Shown: positions 36,845 through 44,951, numbered from the stretch's first letter. The stretch is 64,000 nucleotides of DNA from Thermomicrobiales bacterium (GCA_041390825.1 JAWKPF010000011.1:1-64000), one strand, 5' to 3'. Made by a program: numbers and translations. Notes: generated by a model not told the origin, from the sequence alone.

Positions 36845-37446
36845 GGGCGGGGTGCTGGGGGCCGGAGTCCGGAGTCCGGAGAACGTTTGCAGGCGTGAGG
36901 CCGTGAGAATGTGGGTGTGTCAGGCTGAGTCAATATGCTCAGCTGTTCGCGACGGCAAGGGATGAGTTGTTCAGGATTCGGGAGCGAGCTCAGGTGTTTT
37001 TCGAAATGCCGGTCGTCGTCCCAGACGCCGAGCTCGGTGAAACCAGTGGCGAGATAGAGCGCGATGGCGTCGGTCCAATCGTGGGTGGTTTCGCAGACGA
37101 GTCGGCAATAGCCGCGAGCACGGGCAGCAGCTTCGAGTTGCGCGACCAGGCGTTTGCCGAGTCCCTGGCCACGTGCGGACTTGGCGACGCTCATGCGGAC
37201 GATGCGGCCCGTTTCGGCATCTTCCCGCAGCAATCCGGCTGTGCCGACGATGACGCCAACAGGGTCTTCGGCAACAAAGAAATCGGCTGACTCGGGAGGA
37301 TAGTGGGCGGCAATATCGTCCACATCTGGGTTGAGTGTTTCGTCGATGAAACCCCAATGCTCGCCCAACCCGGCAAGGATGAGCGCGCGGGCGGCAACCT
37401 GATCGTCCGGCCGAAATCGGCGAATGGTGGCGAGCGTCTGACTCAT
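36694..37446 (-). CDS. GNAT acetyltransferase with an anomalous C-terminal extension
   Basis: The ATG at 37446 overlaps the stop of the upstream small membrane gene in an ATGA, implying translational coupling. Residues 1-157 are a complete GNAT domain (VRMSVAKSARGQGLGKRLVAQLE acetyl-CoA loop; ATGFTELGVWDDDRHFEKHL end). The frame then stays open for about 90 more residues of non-globular Ser/Pro/Arg sequence. These run through a GGAGTCC heptamer array and antisense to the DUF6941-like gene. The natural stop was probably lost or displaced. The functional protein is likely the first 160-165 residues. Confidence 0.75.
   Translation of the reverse strand: MSQTLATIRRFRPDDQVAARALILAGLGEHWGFIDETLNPDVDDIAAHYPPESADFFVAEDPVGVIVGTAGLLREDAETGRIVRMSVAKSARGQGLGKRLVAQLEAAARARGYCRLVCETTHDWTDAIALYLATGFTELGVWDDDRHFEKHLSSLPNPEQLIPCRREQLSILTQPDTPTFSRPHACKRSPDSGLRPPAPRPHPIPAGCGRFKTRSNAVRAISSPSQRTITANRPSRSSVAGPRRSASGTT
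36861..36883. repeat. Short heptamer array (GGAGTCC)
   Basis: GGAGTCC repeated about three times in 7-base steps (last copy GGAGAAC), just beyond the DUF6941-like stop and inside the tail of the antisense GNAT frame. Confidence 0.65.
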
Positions 37447-37712
37447 AGTCCTGGAATCGCCCAGCCGACCAGACGCGCGATCAGCATGACAAAGGCGCAC
37501 AGCCCGAGAACGAAGATGATCCCGACGATCAATAGCGTGGCGGAGAGCCCGAGGCAACACCCGCCTCCACCAGAAGACGTGTAGACGCGCCCGGTGAACT
37601 GCGGCGGCGGCATGGATTGCGACGGGGGCGGCTCGGCATCGTCGATCGGCTGCTCGCGCACATCGATGACACGATAGTCCTCGACCTCGATGATCTCGCG
37701 CTGATCCGACAC
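37443..37712 (-). CDS. Small single-span membrane protein
   Basis: 89 residues from a GTG at 37712 (GGGAG seven bases upstream). The acidic/Pro-rich N-terminal half (REIIEVEDYRVIDVRE, PPPSQSMPPP) is followed by Gly/Cys (SSGGGGCCLG) and one long hydrophobic helix (SATLLIVGIIFVLGLCAFVML). It starts shortly after mnmE and its stop overlaps the GNAT start by four bases, so it is the next-to-last gene of the rpmH-mnmE cluster. Family not recognised. Confidence 0.7.
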   Translation of the reverse strand: MSDQREIIEVEDYRVIDVREQPIDDAEPPPSQSMPPPQFTGRVYTSSGGGGCCLGLSATLLIVGIIFVLGLCAFVMLIARLVGWAIPGL

Positions 37713-37778
37713 CGTTTCGCTCCCTGTGACGCCGGCGCGCTGTCAGTCGCCGATCGGGTGAAGTGTAGTCTGGTGGAG

Positions 37779-39176
37779 CTATTTCCCAATGCAGAAGCGG
37801 CTGAAGATCTCGGCAAGCACCGCGTCGTCGACAGCTTCGCCAGTGACCTCGCCGATCGCATGCAGAGCAGCACGAACGTCTGAGGCCATCAGATCGAGCG
37901 GGAAACCGGCTGAGCGGGTATCGGATGCCAGCTGAAGATGCTCGAGCGCGCGCTCGATCGCCCATTGCTGGCGAGCGTTGAGCAACGCGGGCTGCGCATG
38001 CTCGGACAGATCTGATCGCAACAACGCGCCGATGGCCGTTTCCAGGGCGGGCAAGCCATCACCCGTGGCGCAAGAGAGCGGAACCACGGGAGCATCCGGC
38101 AAGAGCGCCAGCACGTCAGCCTGAGACGCCTGGACCGGCAGATCGGTCTTGTTGATCACGATGGCGACGCTGGCTCCCGACGCAGACACACGCTCGGCGA
38201 GTGTGCGCGCGATTTCCAGATCGGACTCGTTCGGCGCATCCGACCCGTCGAGCACCAGGATCGCCGCAGCCGCAGTTGCGAGCGCCCGGCGGGTTCGCTC
38301 GATACCGAGTTGCTCGACCAAATCGACCGTCTCGGCGATACCGGCCGTATCGAGCAACGTCACCGGGATTCCGTCGATGACCGCGCTTTCGGCAACCACG
38401 TCGCGGGTGGTGCCGGCGATGGGCGTGACGATCGCCCGGTCGTGACGCAGCAGCAGGTTGAGCAAACTGCTCTTGCCCACATTCGGCCGTCCCACGAGAG
38501 CGATCTGCGCACCGTCCCGTATAAGCTGGCCGGCACGCGAGCCGGCGATCACCGCCGAGAGCGCCTCGATCGCCACGGCGAGATCGGCGTCGATGTCGGT
38601 GGCGGGAATCTCGTCATCCGGGAAATCGGCCGCGGCATCGAGATAGGCCAACAGGGAGACGATCGCGTCGCGAGCCGGGATCAATCGGCGGGTCAGATCG
38701 CCCCGTAAGTCGCCGAGCGCCAGTTGCAGCCCCTCCGCGGTACGGGCGGAGATGACATCGAGCACTGCTTCGGCCTGGGCCAGGTCGAGCCGGCCATTGA
38801 CGAATGCCCGGAGCGTGAATTCACCCGGTTCGGCATGCCGCGCTCCGGCGGCTATGACCACACGCAACGTTTCTTGCAGCGGCAGGCGTCCGCCATGACA
38901 CGAGATTTCGACCGTATCTTCCGTCGTGTAGCTGTGCGGGTGCGCCATCCAGGTCAGGAGCACATCGTCGATGAGCGCATCGGTGGCTGGATCGACGACC
39001 TGACCATAGAAAACGCGATGCGATTGCTTGGCCGTCAGGTGGAGCGATGTGCCTCGCGCCGAACGAAAGACCCGAGCGGCGATCTCCGCGGCGTCGGGAC
39101 CGCTGATGCGGATCACCCCAAGCGCGCCCAGACCGGGCGGCGTGCTGATGGCGGCGATGGTGGCGGAATCGAGCAT
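37779..39176 (-). CDS. mnmE: tRNA uridine-5-carboxymethylaminomethyl modification GTPase MnmE
   Basis: 465 residues from the ATG at 39176 (MLDSATIAAISTPPG); the longer frame upstream runs into the heptamer array. TrmE N-terminal folate-binding domain (GALGVIRISGP, EFTLRAFVNGRLDLAQAEAV), an inserted Ras-like G domain (GRPNVGKSSLLN, GTTRD, DTAG, NKTD), and the C-terminal FCIGK with the catalytic Cys. With MnmG it modifies the wobble uridine of several tRNAs. Last of the conserved genes of the rpmH cluster. Confidence 0.96.
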   Translation of the reverse strand: MLDSATIAAISTPPGLGALGVIRISGPDAAEIAARVFRSARGTSLHLTAKQSHRVFYGQVVDPATDALIDDVLLTWMAHPHSYTTEDTVEISCHGGRLPLQETLRVVIAAGARHAEPGEFTLRAFVNGRLDLAQAEAVLDVISARTAEGLQLALGDLRGDLTRRLIPARDAIVSLLAYLDAAADFPDDEIPATDIDADLAVAIEALSAVIAGSRAGQLIRDGAQIALVGRPNVGKSSLLNLLLRHDRAIVTPIAGTTRDVVAESAVIDGIPVTLLDTAGIAETVDLVEQLGIERTRRALATAAAAILVLDGSDAPNESDLEIARTLAERVSASGASVAIVINKTDLPVQASQADVLALLPDAPVVPLSCATGDGLPALETAIGALLRSDLSEHAQPALLNARQQWAIERALEHLQLASDTRSAGFPLDLMASDVRAALHAIGEVTGEAVDDAVLAEIFSRFCIGK

Positions 39177-39185
39177 GGGGTTCGA

Positions 39186-39320
39186 GGCAAGAGGCAACGG
39201 GCAAAAGGCAAAGGGCAAAAGGCAAGAGGCAACGGGCAAAAGGCGCTTGGATTGTTGCAGGACTTGGTTGGCGAAGTGGCTGGTCTTGCGTGGCGTCTGC
39301 TGACTGTTGCCTCTTGCCTG
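39186..39320. repeat. Inverted heptamer element between pfkB-like gene and mnmE
   Basis: Left arm 39186-39244: 7-base steps of GGCAAGA, GGCAACG, GGCAAAA, GGCAAAG and similar. Right arm 39305-39320: TTGCCTC, TTGCCTG, the complement of the left arm. A 60-base spacer separates them. It lies just upstream of the mnmE start codon and downstream of the pfkB-like gene. Confidence 0.8.
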
Positions 39321-39332
39321 TAGCCGAATGAA

Positions 39333-40316
39333 CTAACTCCTGATCGGCAATTCTTCGGCAGTGCGCATAAAGGCCTCGACTTCGGCGCGGGTGGGAATAC
39401 TGTGCATCCCAATCTCGCGCAGGCTCATGCCGGATACCGCGGAGGCGAAGCGGGCCGCCTTCACTGCCGAGATGGTCCGATCGGTAGCGCCGATGAAGAA
39501 CGACGCAGCAAATGTGTCACCCGCGCCGGTGTGGTCGGCGACATCGACTTTGAACGCCGGGATGTTGGCCCGCTGACCGCCATAGATCACCTTGGCGCCA
39601 TCCTGGCCCATGGTGATGACGCCCAATCGGTTTGCACCAACCGCCTCGACGGTGTCACGGCACAGCGCGATCTCCTCCTGGCTGACGATGATGCAGTCGA
39701 GCCGGCTGACCAGCTCTTTCGGCAAGCGCAGATGCCCCTGGGTCACCTTGCCACCCCCTGGTTTCGGCCAGTCGCGCATCCATCCTTGCGGGGTTGCCCC
39801 AAGAAAGAACGGCGTGAGCGATCCGGTTTGCTTGGGGTCGATCTCCTGCGCGATCGGGCCAAGGTGAATGATCTTGGCGTTGCGCCAGTGGGGTGGTAGT
39901 CCCCGCAGGTCGATTGGTCCTGCCCAATGCGGCAGCTTCTGCGTGCGGCGGCCACCCGTGTATTCATTGACGAACATCGTTGTGGTGTCGGCATCCTGCA
40001 CGATGATCTGCAGCTCTCCGGCGTACTCCTCCAGCGAAGGGATCTCGTATCCCTCCACCTCACGACCGTAGACGCCGCGGGTGAGCACCGCGGTTCGCCA
40101 CCCGAGCCGGGCAGCCGTCAGCGCCGAATAAAGCGCCGTGCCGCCCAGGACCACCTTGCCATTGGGATGGATATCGCCGCAGATATGGCCAATTACCAGA
40201 TATTCGGGCGTGCGGGACGTTTGCATGCCGGACAGCGATCGGTCGCCGGTCAACGGCTGCCGTTTTTGCGTCGCCGGTTTGGCCGCTCGTCGTTCACCGT
40301 TCGTCTCTGACACCAT
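39333..40316 (-). CDS. PfkB-family carbohydrate/nucleoside kinase
   Basis: 327 residues from the ATG at 40316 (AGGAAGCGAGG upstream). Ribokinase-like: glycine-rich GGTALYSALTAARLGW near the N-terminus, and the PfkB signature 2 with catalytic Asp, DHTGAGDTFAASFF, near the C-terminus. The sugar cannot be named; some relatives phosphorylate ribose, adenosine or fructose-type substrates. It is inserted between jag and mnmE, which are usually neighbours. Confidence 0.88.
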   Translation of the reverse strand: MVSETNGERRAAKPATQKRQPLTGDRSLSGMQTSRTPEYLVIGHICGDIHPNGKVVLGGTALYSALTAARLGWRTAVLTRGVYGREVEGYEIPSLEEYAGELQIIVQDADTTTMFVNEYTGGRRTQKLPHWAGPIDLRGLPPHWRNAKIIHLGPIAQEIDPKQTGSLTPFFLGATPQGWMRDWPKPGGGKVTQGHLRLPKELVSRLDCIIVSQEEIALCRDTVEAVGANRLGVITMGQDGAKVIYGGQRANIPAFKVDVADHTGAGDTFAASFFIGATDRTISAVKAARFASAVSGMSLREIGMHSIPTRAEVEAFMRTAEELPIRS

Positions 40317-40437
40317 GGCCCTCGCTTCCTGCTTCGTTGCGCCATTGTGAAGGCGCGGCCCGGCGTTGTCCATGAACAACGCCGAACCGCGCTCTGAATT
40401 GCTTCGAAAGGGGTAGGCCGCGACGACCGGGGTCCGA

Positions 40438-41256
40438 TCAGCCGCGCGGCATGACTGTGATGCGCCGGTCCTGGCCCTCGCCGTTGCTCTCGGTGGCCAC
40501 CTCGGGATGCTCCCGCAGGGTCATATGCACCACACGCCGTTCGTTGGGCGGCATTGGCTCGAGCACGATTGGACGTCCACTGCGCGAAACCTGGCGTGCG
40601 ACCCGCTCGGCCAGCGCGATGAGCGACTCCTCGCGCCGGGTGCGATAGGCCTCGACATCGACGATGACCCGGGTGTAGTCACCCAGGCGCTTGTTGGCAA
40701 TGAGATTCACGATGTATTGCAGATGCGCCAGATGCTCGCCCCGTCGGCCGATCAGCAAGCCAAGATCTTGCCCCAGCACATCGATGAAAATCGTGGGGGG
40801 ATCCTCCTCGCCGGAATCCATCGACGACGGATTGTCCGTGGCGACGACCTCGGCCACGATGCCCATATGCCCAAGCAGCTCGGCAACGATTTCCTTGGCA
40901 ATCGCCTCGTCCTCGGTGTCGGCGCGGTTTGGATCGTAGACACGCGGAGGAGGAGCCGGCTGGCGATCGCGCCGGTGTCCTTCGCCCCGCTGTGAGGGTC
41001 GATCGCCGGGCGCGCGCCGCTGGGACTTGGGACGTCCCGTCTCTTTCTGACTCGGTTTGCCGCTGGGGATTGGCTGAGAGGCCATCCCCTTGGCGGTCAC
41101 ACGCACGAGCGCTTCGGCATCCTCATCTGGACCAGCGTCTGAGAGGACCTCGATATCGACATCGCTTTCGTCGAGGTCGAGCTGTTCGAGCGCGAGGCGG
41201 ATCGCCTCATCGACCGACAGGGCCTGAATTTCGACACTTGTCATCCGGTTCGCCAT
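40438..41256 (-). CDS. jag: RNA-binding protein Jag/KhpB (Jag_N-KH-R3H)
   Basis: 272 residues. Jag-N domain (VEIQALSVDEAIRLALEQLDL) at about 7-55, a basic Pro/Arg-rich linker (about 60-115), a type II KH domain with GLLIGRRGEHLAHLQYIVNLIAN (about 165-190), and an R3H domain with RVARQVSRSGRPIVLEPMPPNERRVVH. It binds RNA together with KhpA and affects cell-wall growth in Firmicutes. Its position after yidC is the conserved order. Confidence 0.93.
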   Translation of the reverse strand: MANRMTSVEIQALSVDEAIRLALEQLDLDESDVDIEVLSDAGPDEDAEALVRVTAKGMASQPIPSGKPSQKETGRPKSQRRAPGDRPSQRGEGHRRDRQPAPPPRVYDPNRADTEDEAIAKEIVAELLGHMGIVAEVVATDNPSSMDSGEEDPPTIFIDVLGQDLGLLIGRRGEHLAHLQYIVNLIANKRLGDYTRVIVDVEAYRTRREESLIALAERVARQVSRSGRPIVLEPMPPNERRVVHMTLREHPEVATESNGEGQDRRITVMPRG

Positions 41257-41352
41257 TTGCTTCGAGCTCCCTCGATCTTTCGGATTTCCCTCTGCGGCCG
41301 ATCACGTCTCGACCTCGAGGGGTGTAAGCGTTCCTGGTCTCCGCAACCCCCG

Positions 41353-42495
41353 CTAGGAGGTCTTGCGTGTCGAGCGTGTCCGTTTCGGAGCGCCCTTGGC
41401 CGAATGCCCATTGGACCTGGTGGCCGGCGCTTCATCATCCGCGCCGTCGGCTGCGGCTTGCGCCTGGACATTGCGTTCGTGCTGTTGCCGCTTGTTTCCC
41501 TTCCTGGAGGTGGTGGTAACCCGCGCGGTCTTGACCGGGGTTTCCTCGATCTCCTCGTCGACGGTCACTGCGCCCTGGCGGGCTGCCTGCTGGGCCTGCG
41601 CTTCTTCCATCTTGGCCTGGAACCAACCCATGACACCCTTCGGGCGGATCGGCGTGCCGTCCTCACTCAGGACCACGAATTCCGATGGGTCACGCGGTGG
41701 CCGATAGCCCAGCCGACGATGCTCTGGCAGCTCGGGCAACCAGGGGAACCAGTCCTTCATGGAGCCCCAGCCGGTGATGAGCCACTGCTGCACGACGGAA
41801 TAGACGCTCTGCGTGACCCAGTAGATGACCGGGCCGGAAGCGAAGCTCCATCCGAAGAGCACCACGGTAATGGGCAGGAAATTCATCATCGTGTTCATCA
41901 TGGCCTGCTGGGGATCGGACGATTTCCCCATCCCGGCCGGACGCATCATCTTGGTCTGGATGAACTGGAAGACACCCGCCATGATCGGGAGGATGTGGTA
42001 CGGATCTGGCTCGGCGAGACTGGGCAACCAGAGGAAGCCGCCAGCCCAGAGATCTGAGATCGGGAAATCCACGTTGCCATTGGACAGATGCAGGATGGCC
42101 CGATAGAGACCGAGGAAGATCGGCATCTGGATGAGCATCGGGAGACAGCCGGCCATGGGGTTGGCCTGATACTGGCTGTAGAGCTTGGTCGTCTCCTGAT
42201 AGAGCTTCTGCTTGTCCTTGGCGTATTTCTTCTGCAGTTCCTTGATCTTCGGCTGCAGCTCCTGCATCGCGCGGCTCGAACGCGTCGCCTTGATGGTCAG
42301 CGGCAGCAGCAGGGTCTTGATGATGATCGTGAAGACGATCACCGCCAGTCCGGCGCTATGCAGATGAACCGCGAGGAAATTGAGCGCGCGTTCCAGAAGA
42401 TCGACGAACGCATTCCAACCGGGAGGCGAAGGAAACGACGGTATGGACAGCAACGGCTGCAGGATGCCGCTTACTAGGTCAAACGATTCGAGCAC
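41353..42495 (-). CDS. yidC: Membrane protein insertase YidC/SpoIIIJ
   Basis: 380 residues from a GTG at 42495, chosen because CGGAGG lies four bases upstream and the N-terminal hydrophobic segment follows. The YidC core has five or six membrane helices: LAVIVFTIIIKTLLLPLTIKA, the coiled MQELQPKIKELQKKYAKDK loop, NPMAGCLPMLIQMPIFLGLY, FLPITVVLFGWSFASGPVIYW. The positively charged C-terminal 110 residues (KRTRSTRKTS at the end) are of the type that binds ribosomes in Gram-positive YidC. It inserts membrane proteins alone or with SecYEG. Confidence 0.95.
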   Translation of the reverse strand: MLESFDLVSGILQPLLSIPSFPSPPGWNAFVDLLERALNFLAVHLHSAGLAVIVFTIIIKTLLLPLTIKATRSSRAMQELQPKIKELQKKYAKDKQKLYQETTKLYSQYQANPMAGCLPMLIQMPIFLGLYRAILHLSNGNVDFPISDLWAGGFLWLPSLAEPDPYHILPIMAGVFQFIQTKMMRPAGMGKSSDPQQAMMNTMMNFLPITVVLFGWSFASGPVIYWVTQSVYSVVQQWLITGWGSMKDWFPWLPELPEHRRLGYRPPRDPSEFVVLSEDGTPIRPKGVMGWFQAKMEEAQAQQAARQGAVTVDEEIEETPVKTARVTTTSRKGNKRQQHERNVQAQAAADGADDEAPATRSNGHSAKGAPKRTRSTRKTS

Positions 42496-42897
42496 GAAGC
42501 CTCCGCGCGGTCGAGGACGAGTTCTTGGAACCTGGCGCCGAAGCGAGCACCGGCGCGCGCACGGCAAACCGCTGCCATGAAGCGAGTCGACACATGGTTG
42601 TCACACCGTCGGAATGCCGGATTCGGCGATTACCTACCCACCACTGCTCCCGGGCGAACCGAACCGGCGCGCATGCGCAGCCGATCCGCCGATCCAGCGG
42701 CTAAGCGGTAAGCATAAAGAACCACGGGGTTTTGGTCCAGCGGCACGGCACGCGGCACGCGGCACGCAGCACGCAGCACGCAGCACGCAGCACGCAGCAC
42801 GCGGAGAACGATAGGCGAATTGTGCTCATGGGCGACGCCTCATCTGAGCACAACCGATCTTCGACGCCTCTGCCTGCTGTCTGCCGCGTGCCGCCTG
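42496..42897. other. Intergenic region between yidD and yidC
   Basis: 402 bases without a gene. Its main content is the GCACGCA heptamer element listed separately, next to the yidD stop. The rest is low in recognised signals. Confidence 0.5.
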
Positions 42898-42899
42898 CT
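42741..42899. repeat. Inverted heptamer element (GCACGCA arms)
   Basis: Left arm 42741-42810: about eight 7-base steps GCACGCG/GCACGCA. Right arm 42871-42899: TGCCTGC, TGTCTGC, CGCGTGC, CGCCTGC, roughly complementary in 7-base steps and ending at the yidD stop codon. The spacer is about 60 bases. Confidence 0.75.
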
Positions 42900-43119
42900 A
42901 GTCTGGGACGGGGTCGTAGCCGCCTGGGGTCCAGGGGCCGCAGCGGAGAAGACGCTTCAAGCCGAGCCAGGAACCTTTGATGGCGCCGTGCTTCTCGATG
43001 GCTTCGTAAGCGTAGACCGAGCAGGTCGGCTGGAATCGGCACGCCGAAGGGAAGAACGGCGAAAGAAAGATCTTGTAGAAACGGAGCAACGCCAGGGGAA
43101 TGACGGTGGTGATCTTCAT
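42898..43119 (-). CDS. yidD: Membrane protein insertion efficiency factor YidD
   Basis: 73 residues: LLRFYKIFLSPFFPSACRFQPTCSVYAYEAIEKHG is the family signature with the two conserved Cys, followed by GLKRLLRCGPWTPGGYDPVPD. It aids YidC-dependent insertion and sits in its usual place between rnpA and yidC. Confidence 0.95.
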   Translation of the reverse strand: MKITTVIPLALLRFYKIFLSPFFPSACRFQPTCSVYAYEAIEKHGAIKGSWLGLKRLLRCGPWTPGGYDPVPD

Positions 43120-43192
43120 AATGTGGGGATGATAGTGCGTGCGCTCAGGCGCCTGCCATGGTCCGTTCCAGAGAATACGTCACCGGGACCCG

Positions 43193-43534
43193 CTAGAGAA
43201 GGCGCGCGCGCTGAAACAATGTGGTGAGGGTCTCTCGCGCGACCTCGAGGCCGGTCAGCTCGTCCGGGCCGCCCCGCACGATGACCACGATATCGTGCCC
43301 CGGTTTCAACGTTGGATGCAGCTCGCGCAGGACTTCGCGCACGAGGCGTTTGCATCGGTTGCGCTCGTGCGCTTTGCCCACCTTCTTGCCGGCGATGACC
43401 GCATACCGGTTCGGGCGCGGATCGTCGGGATGGGCGAAAACACGAATCACGAGGGGACCCAACGCCTGGGCCCTGCCTCGTGATCGGGCATTGCGGACCT
43501 CCCAGTCTTCGCGAAGGCGGAGCGAGCGGTCCAT
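43193..43534 (-). CDS. rnpA: Ribonuclease P protein component
   Basis: 113 residues. The RnpA core is NRYAVIAGKKVGKAHERNRCKRLVREVLREL, with the basic RNR motif that contacts the P RNA, followed by HDIVVIVRGG. It matures tRNA 5' ends together with the RNase P RNA (not in this window). The upstream 125 bases to rpmH hold an inverted GGAAAT heptamer element, so a structured leader lies directly before this start. Confidence 0.94.
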   Translation of the reverse strand: MDRSLRLREDWEVRNARSRGRAQALGPLVIRVFAHPDDPRPNRYAVIAGKKVGKAHERNRCKRLVREVLRELHPTLKPGHDIVVIVRGGPDELTGLEVARETLTTLFQRARLL

Positions 43535-43542
43535 GACGTGCG

Positions 43543-43655
43543 CGGAAATGGGAGATAGGAAATGGGAAATGGTAGAAACAACTGCCCCGTCTCGGGCTAC
43601 GCTAGTTGGCCGTGCGGCGTGCGCTATTTCCTATTTCCGATTTCCTATTTCCGCT
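43543..43655. repeat. Inverted heptamer element between rpmH and rnpA
   Basis: Left arm 43543-43575 (GGAAATG, GGAGATA, GGAAATG, GGAAATG) and right arm 43623-43655 (CTATTTC, CTATTTC, CGATTTC, CTATTTC) are inverted complements around a 47-base spacer. They fill almost the whole rpmH-rnpA gap. Confidence 0.8.
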
Positions 43656-43658
43656 CTC

Positions 43659-43826
43659 CTACTTGTTCTGCGTGAATTTCTTCTCGTCGCGGACGGTGAG
43701 CTTCCAGCGGCCCTTGGCGCGGCGGCGCTGCAGTACAGCCCGGCCACCCTTGCTGGACATGCGGGCCAGGAAGCCGTGCTCGCGCAACCGAGGGATTCGC
43801 TTCGGCTGATAGGTTCGCTTGGTCAT
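43659..43826 (-). CDS. rpmH: 50S ribosomal protein L34
   Basis: 55 residues, MTKRTYQPKRIPRLREHGF at the start, then ARMSSKGGRAVLQRRRAKGR, the universal L34 pattern, with a slightly longer C-terminal tail (WKLTVRDEKKFTQNK). Start 43826, stop 43659-43661. First gene of the rpmH-rnpA-yidD-yidC-jag cluster. In many bacteria dnaA lies next to rpmH, but no dnaA is visible here. Confidence 0.97.
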   Translation of the reverse strand: MTKRTYQPKRIPRLREHGFLARMSSKGGRAVLQRRRAKGRWKLTVRDEKKFTQNK

Positions 43827-43899
43827 GGTCTCCGTGCTCCCGTCGCCCGATTAGCTGAGCGATCTCTTGGTTCGTGCTGGTATCGAGCGTCGATGGTCA

Positions 43900-43930
43900 C
43901 AAAAACGCGCCGCTGCGATGACGCAGCGGC
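43900..43930 (-). terminator. Intrinsic terminator upstream of rpmH
   Basis: 9-bp stem GCCGCTGCG (43909-43917 with 43922-43930) followed on the minus strand by GCGTTTTTG. It would isolate the rpmH cluster from minus-strand transcription coming from the PqqD region. Confidence 0.75.
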
Positions 43931-43991
43931 AGCGTGGAAGTTTACGAAAGTCGCCCAAAAGCGTCAAGGCCGATTCCGCCAGAACGATGAA

Positions 43992-44018
43992 CGAGGCGGA
44001 CCGAACGGCCCGCCTCGC
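43992..44018 (-). terminator. Second hairpin downstream of the acidic frame
   Basis: 8-bp stem CGAGGCGG with a 10-base loop, about 40 bases beyond the stop at 44059. The T tract is weak, so it may be an auxiliary terminator or RNA-stabilising hairpin. Confidence 0.5.
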
Positions 44019-44058
44019 TCGCGCTCTCGTAGCGTTTGTCAGCTCTCCAGCGACGATA

Positions 44059-44379
44059 TCAGCTGGATTGCTCTTCGGTGATCTCCTGCTCGCCCTCACT
44101 GCTGGTGTCCACGATCTCAGTCGGCTCGGGTTGAGATTCGACGACTTCCACAGGGGCTGGCTGGCTCTCGACGACCTCGACTGGAGCCACCTCTTCGACT
44201 ATCGGCTCAATAGCTTCGGTCTCGGGCGCTGCTTCCTGCTCCAGGGCGTCGATGGCTTCGAGGTCGACGTTGCCTTCCTCGTCGGTGGCGAGATATGGGT
44301 CGTCTGAATCGACTCCTCCAGTTGCAGTGGAACCGTTATCACAGAGTTCATCTTGTGCCTTTTGACCGCAAAGAACCAC
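44059..44379 (-). CDS. Acidic Glu/Pro-rich frame, possibly the displaced C-terminus of the PqqD-domain gene
   Basis: About 106 residues from a GTG at 44379 without a clear ribosome binding site. The start has several Cys in frame and just before it (CCVC, LCGQ, LCDN), then an acidic region with repeats (EEVAPVEVVESQPAPVEVVESQPEP). It directly follows the PqqD-domain gene on the same strand. It could be a separate small protein or the C-terminal part of that gene after two frameshifts. No function assigned. Confidence 0.4.
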   Translation of the reverse strand: MVLCGQKAQDELCDNGSTATGGVDSDDPYLATDEEGNVDLEAIDALEQEAAPETEAIEPIVEEVAPVEVVESQPAPVEVVESQPEPTEIVDTSSEGEQEITEEQSS

Positions 44380-44489
44380 GAAGCAGACACAGCATCTCCT
44401 GCGGCCGGTACCGCCGCTTATGCAGCATAGCCTGACCCGCCAGTGACGGTCTCAATGACAAGTTGAAGCGGCACAAGACGCGAATGCCA

Positions 44490-44951
44490 CTACCGCATGA
44501 ACCCAGGCACACTGGCCAATAGCGTAAGGCTGAGGCAGCATCGGGTACAGTTATGGACTTGACACAGGCAGTCCGACGCGCCAACAAGCCCAGCAGCAAT
44601 CAACTTGGACGCGCGCCGGCGGTTGAGCGTCGAGTCCCACTGAGCGCTCGGCGACTGCAACAGCCCCGCCTCACCCAATTCACTCACGGTGGATTCCACC
44701 AACTCGATGGGCAATCCCAACTCACTCGCAATGCGATTCGTCGAATTGACGCCGTCACATGCCTGCCAAATCTGGGCCGCCGCCAGGTTCAGCGTGTGGT
44801 ACTGCATCGACTCGCCATCGAGAATGACGAGGTCATCGCCTACCCGTTCGACCGCAAAATCGCTCAACGGACGCGCCGCCGGTATTGCTTGATAGATATC
44901 GCCGGGTGTTGTTGCCTTTTCCTGGATGTTTTCGCTCACGAGAGACTTCAC
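44490..44951 (-). CDS. PqqD-domain protein with an apparent frameshift near its end
   Basis: 153 residues from a GTG at 44951 (start uncertain; AGGAG abuts it). Residues about 30-95 are a PqqD/RRE-like winged-helix domain (DDLVILDGESMQYHTLNLAAAQIW, IASELGLPIELVESTVSELGEAGLL). PqqD-like domains bind precursor peptides of ribosomally made modified peptides. After NRRRASKLIAAGLVGA the frame gives unlikely sequence, while the next frame reads CVKSITVPDAASAL. That resembles the Tat-like/after-domain segment I recall in related Chloroflexota proteins, where a Cys-rich tail follows. No radical-SAM or other maturation gene is nearby. Confidence 0.65.
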   Translation of the reverse strand: MKSLVSENIQEKATTPGDIYQAIPAARPLSDFAVERVGDDLVILDGESMQYHTLNLAAAQIWQACDGVNSTNRIASELGLPIELVESTVSELGEAGLLQSPSAQWDSTLNRRRASKLIAAGLVGASDCLCQVHNCTRCCLSLTLLASVPGFMR

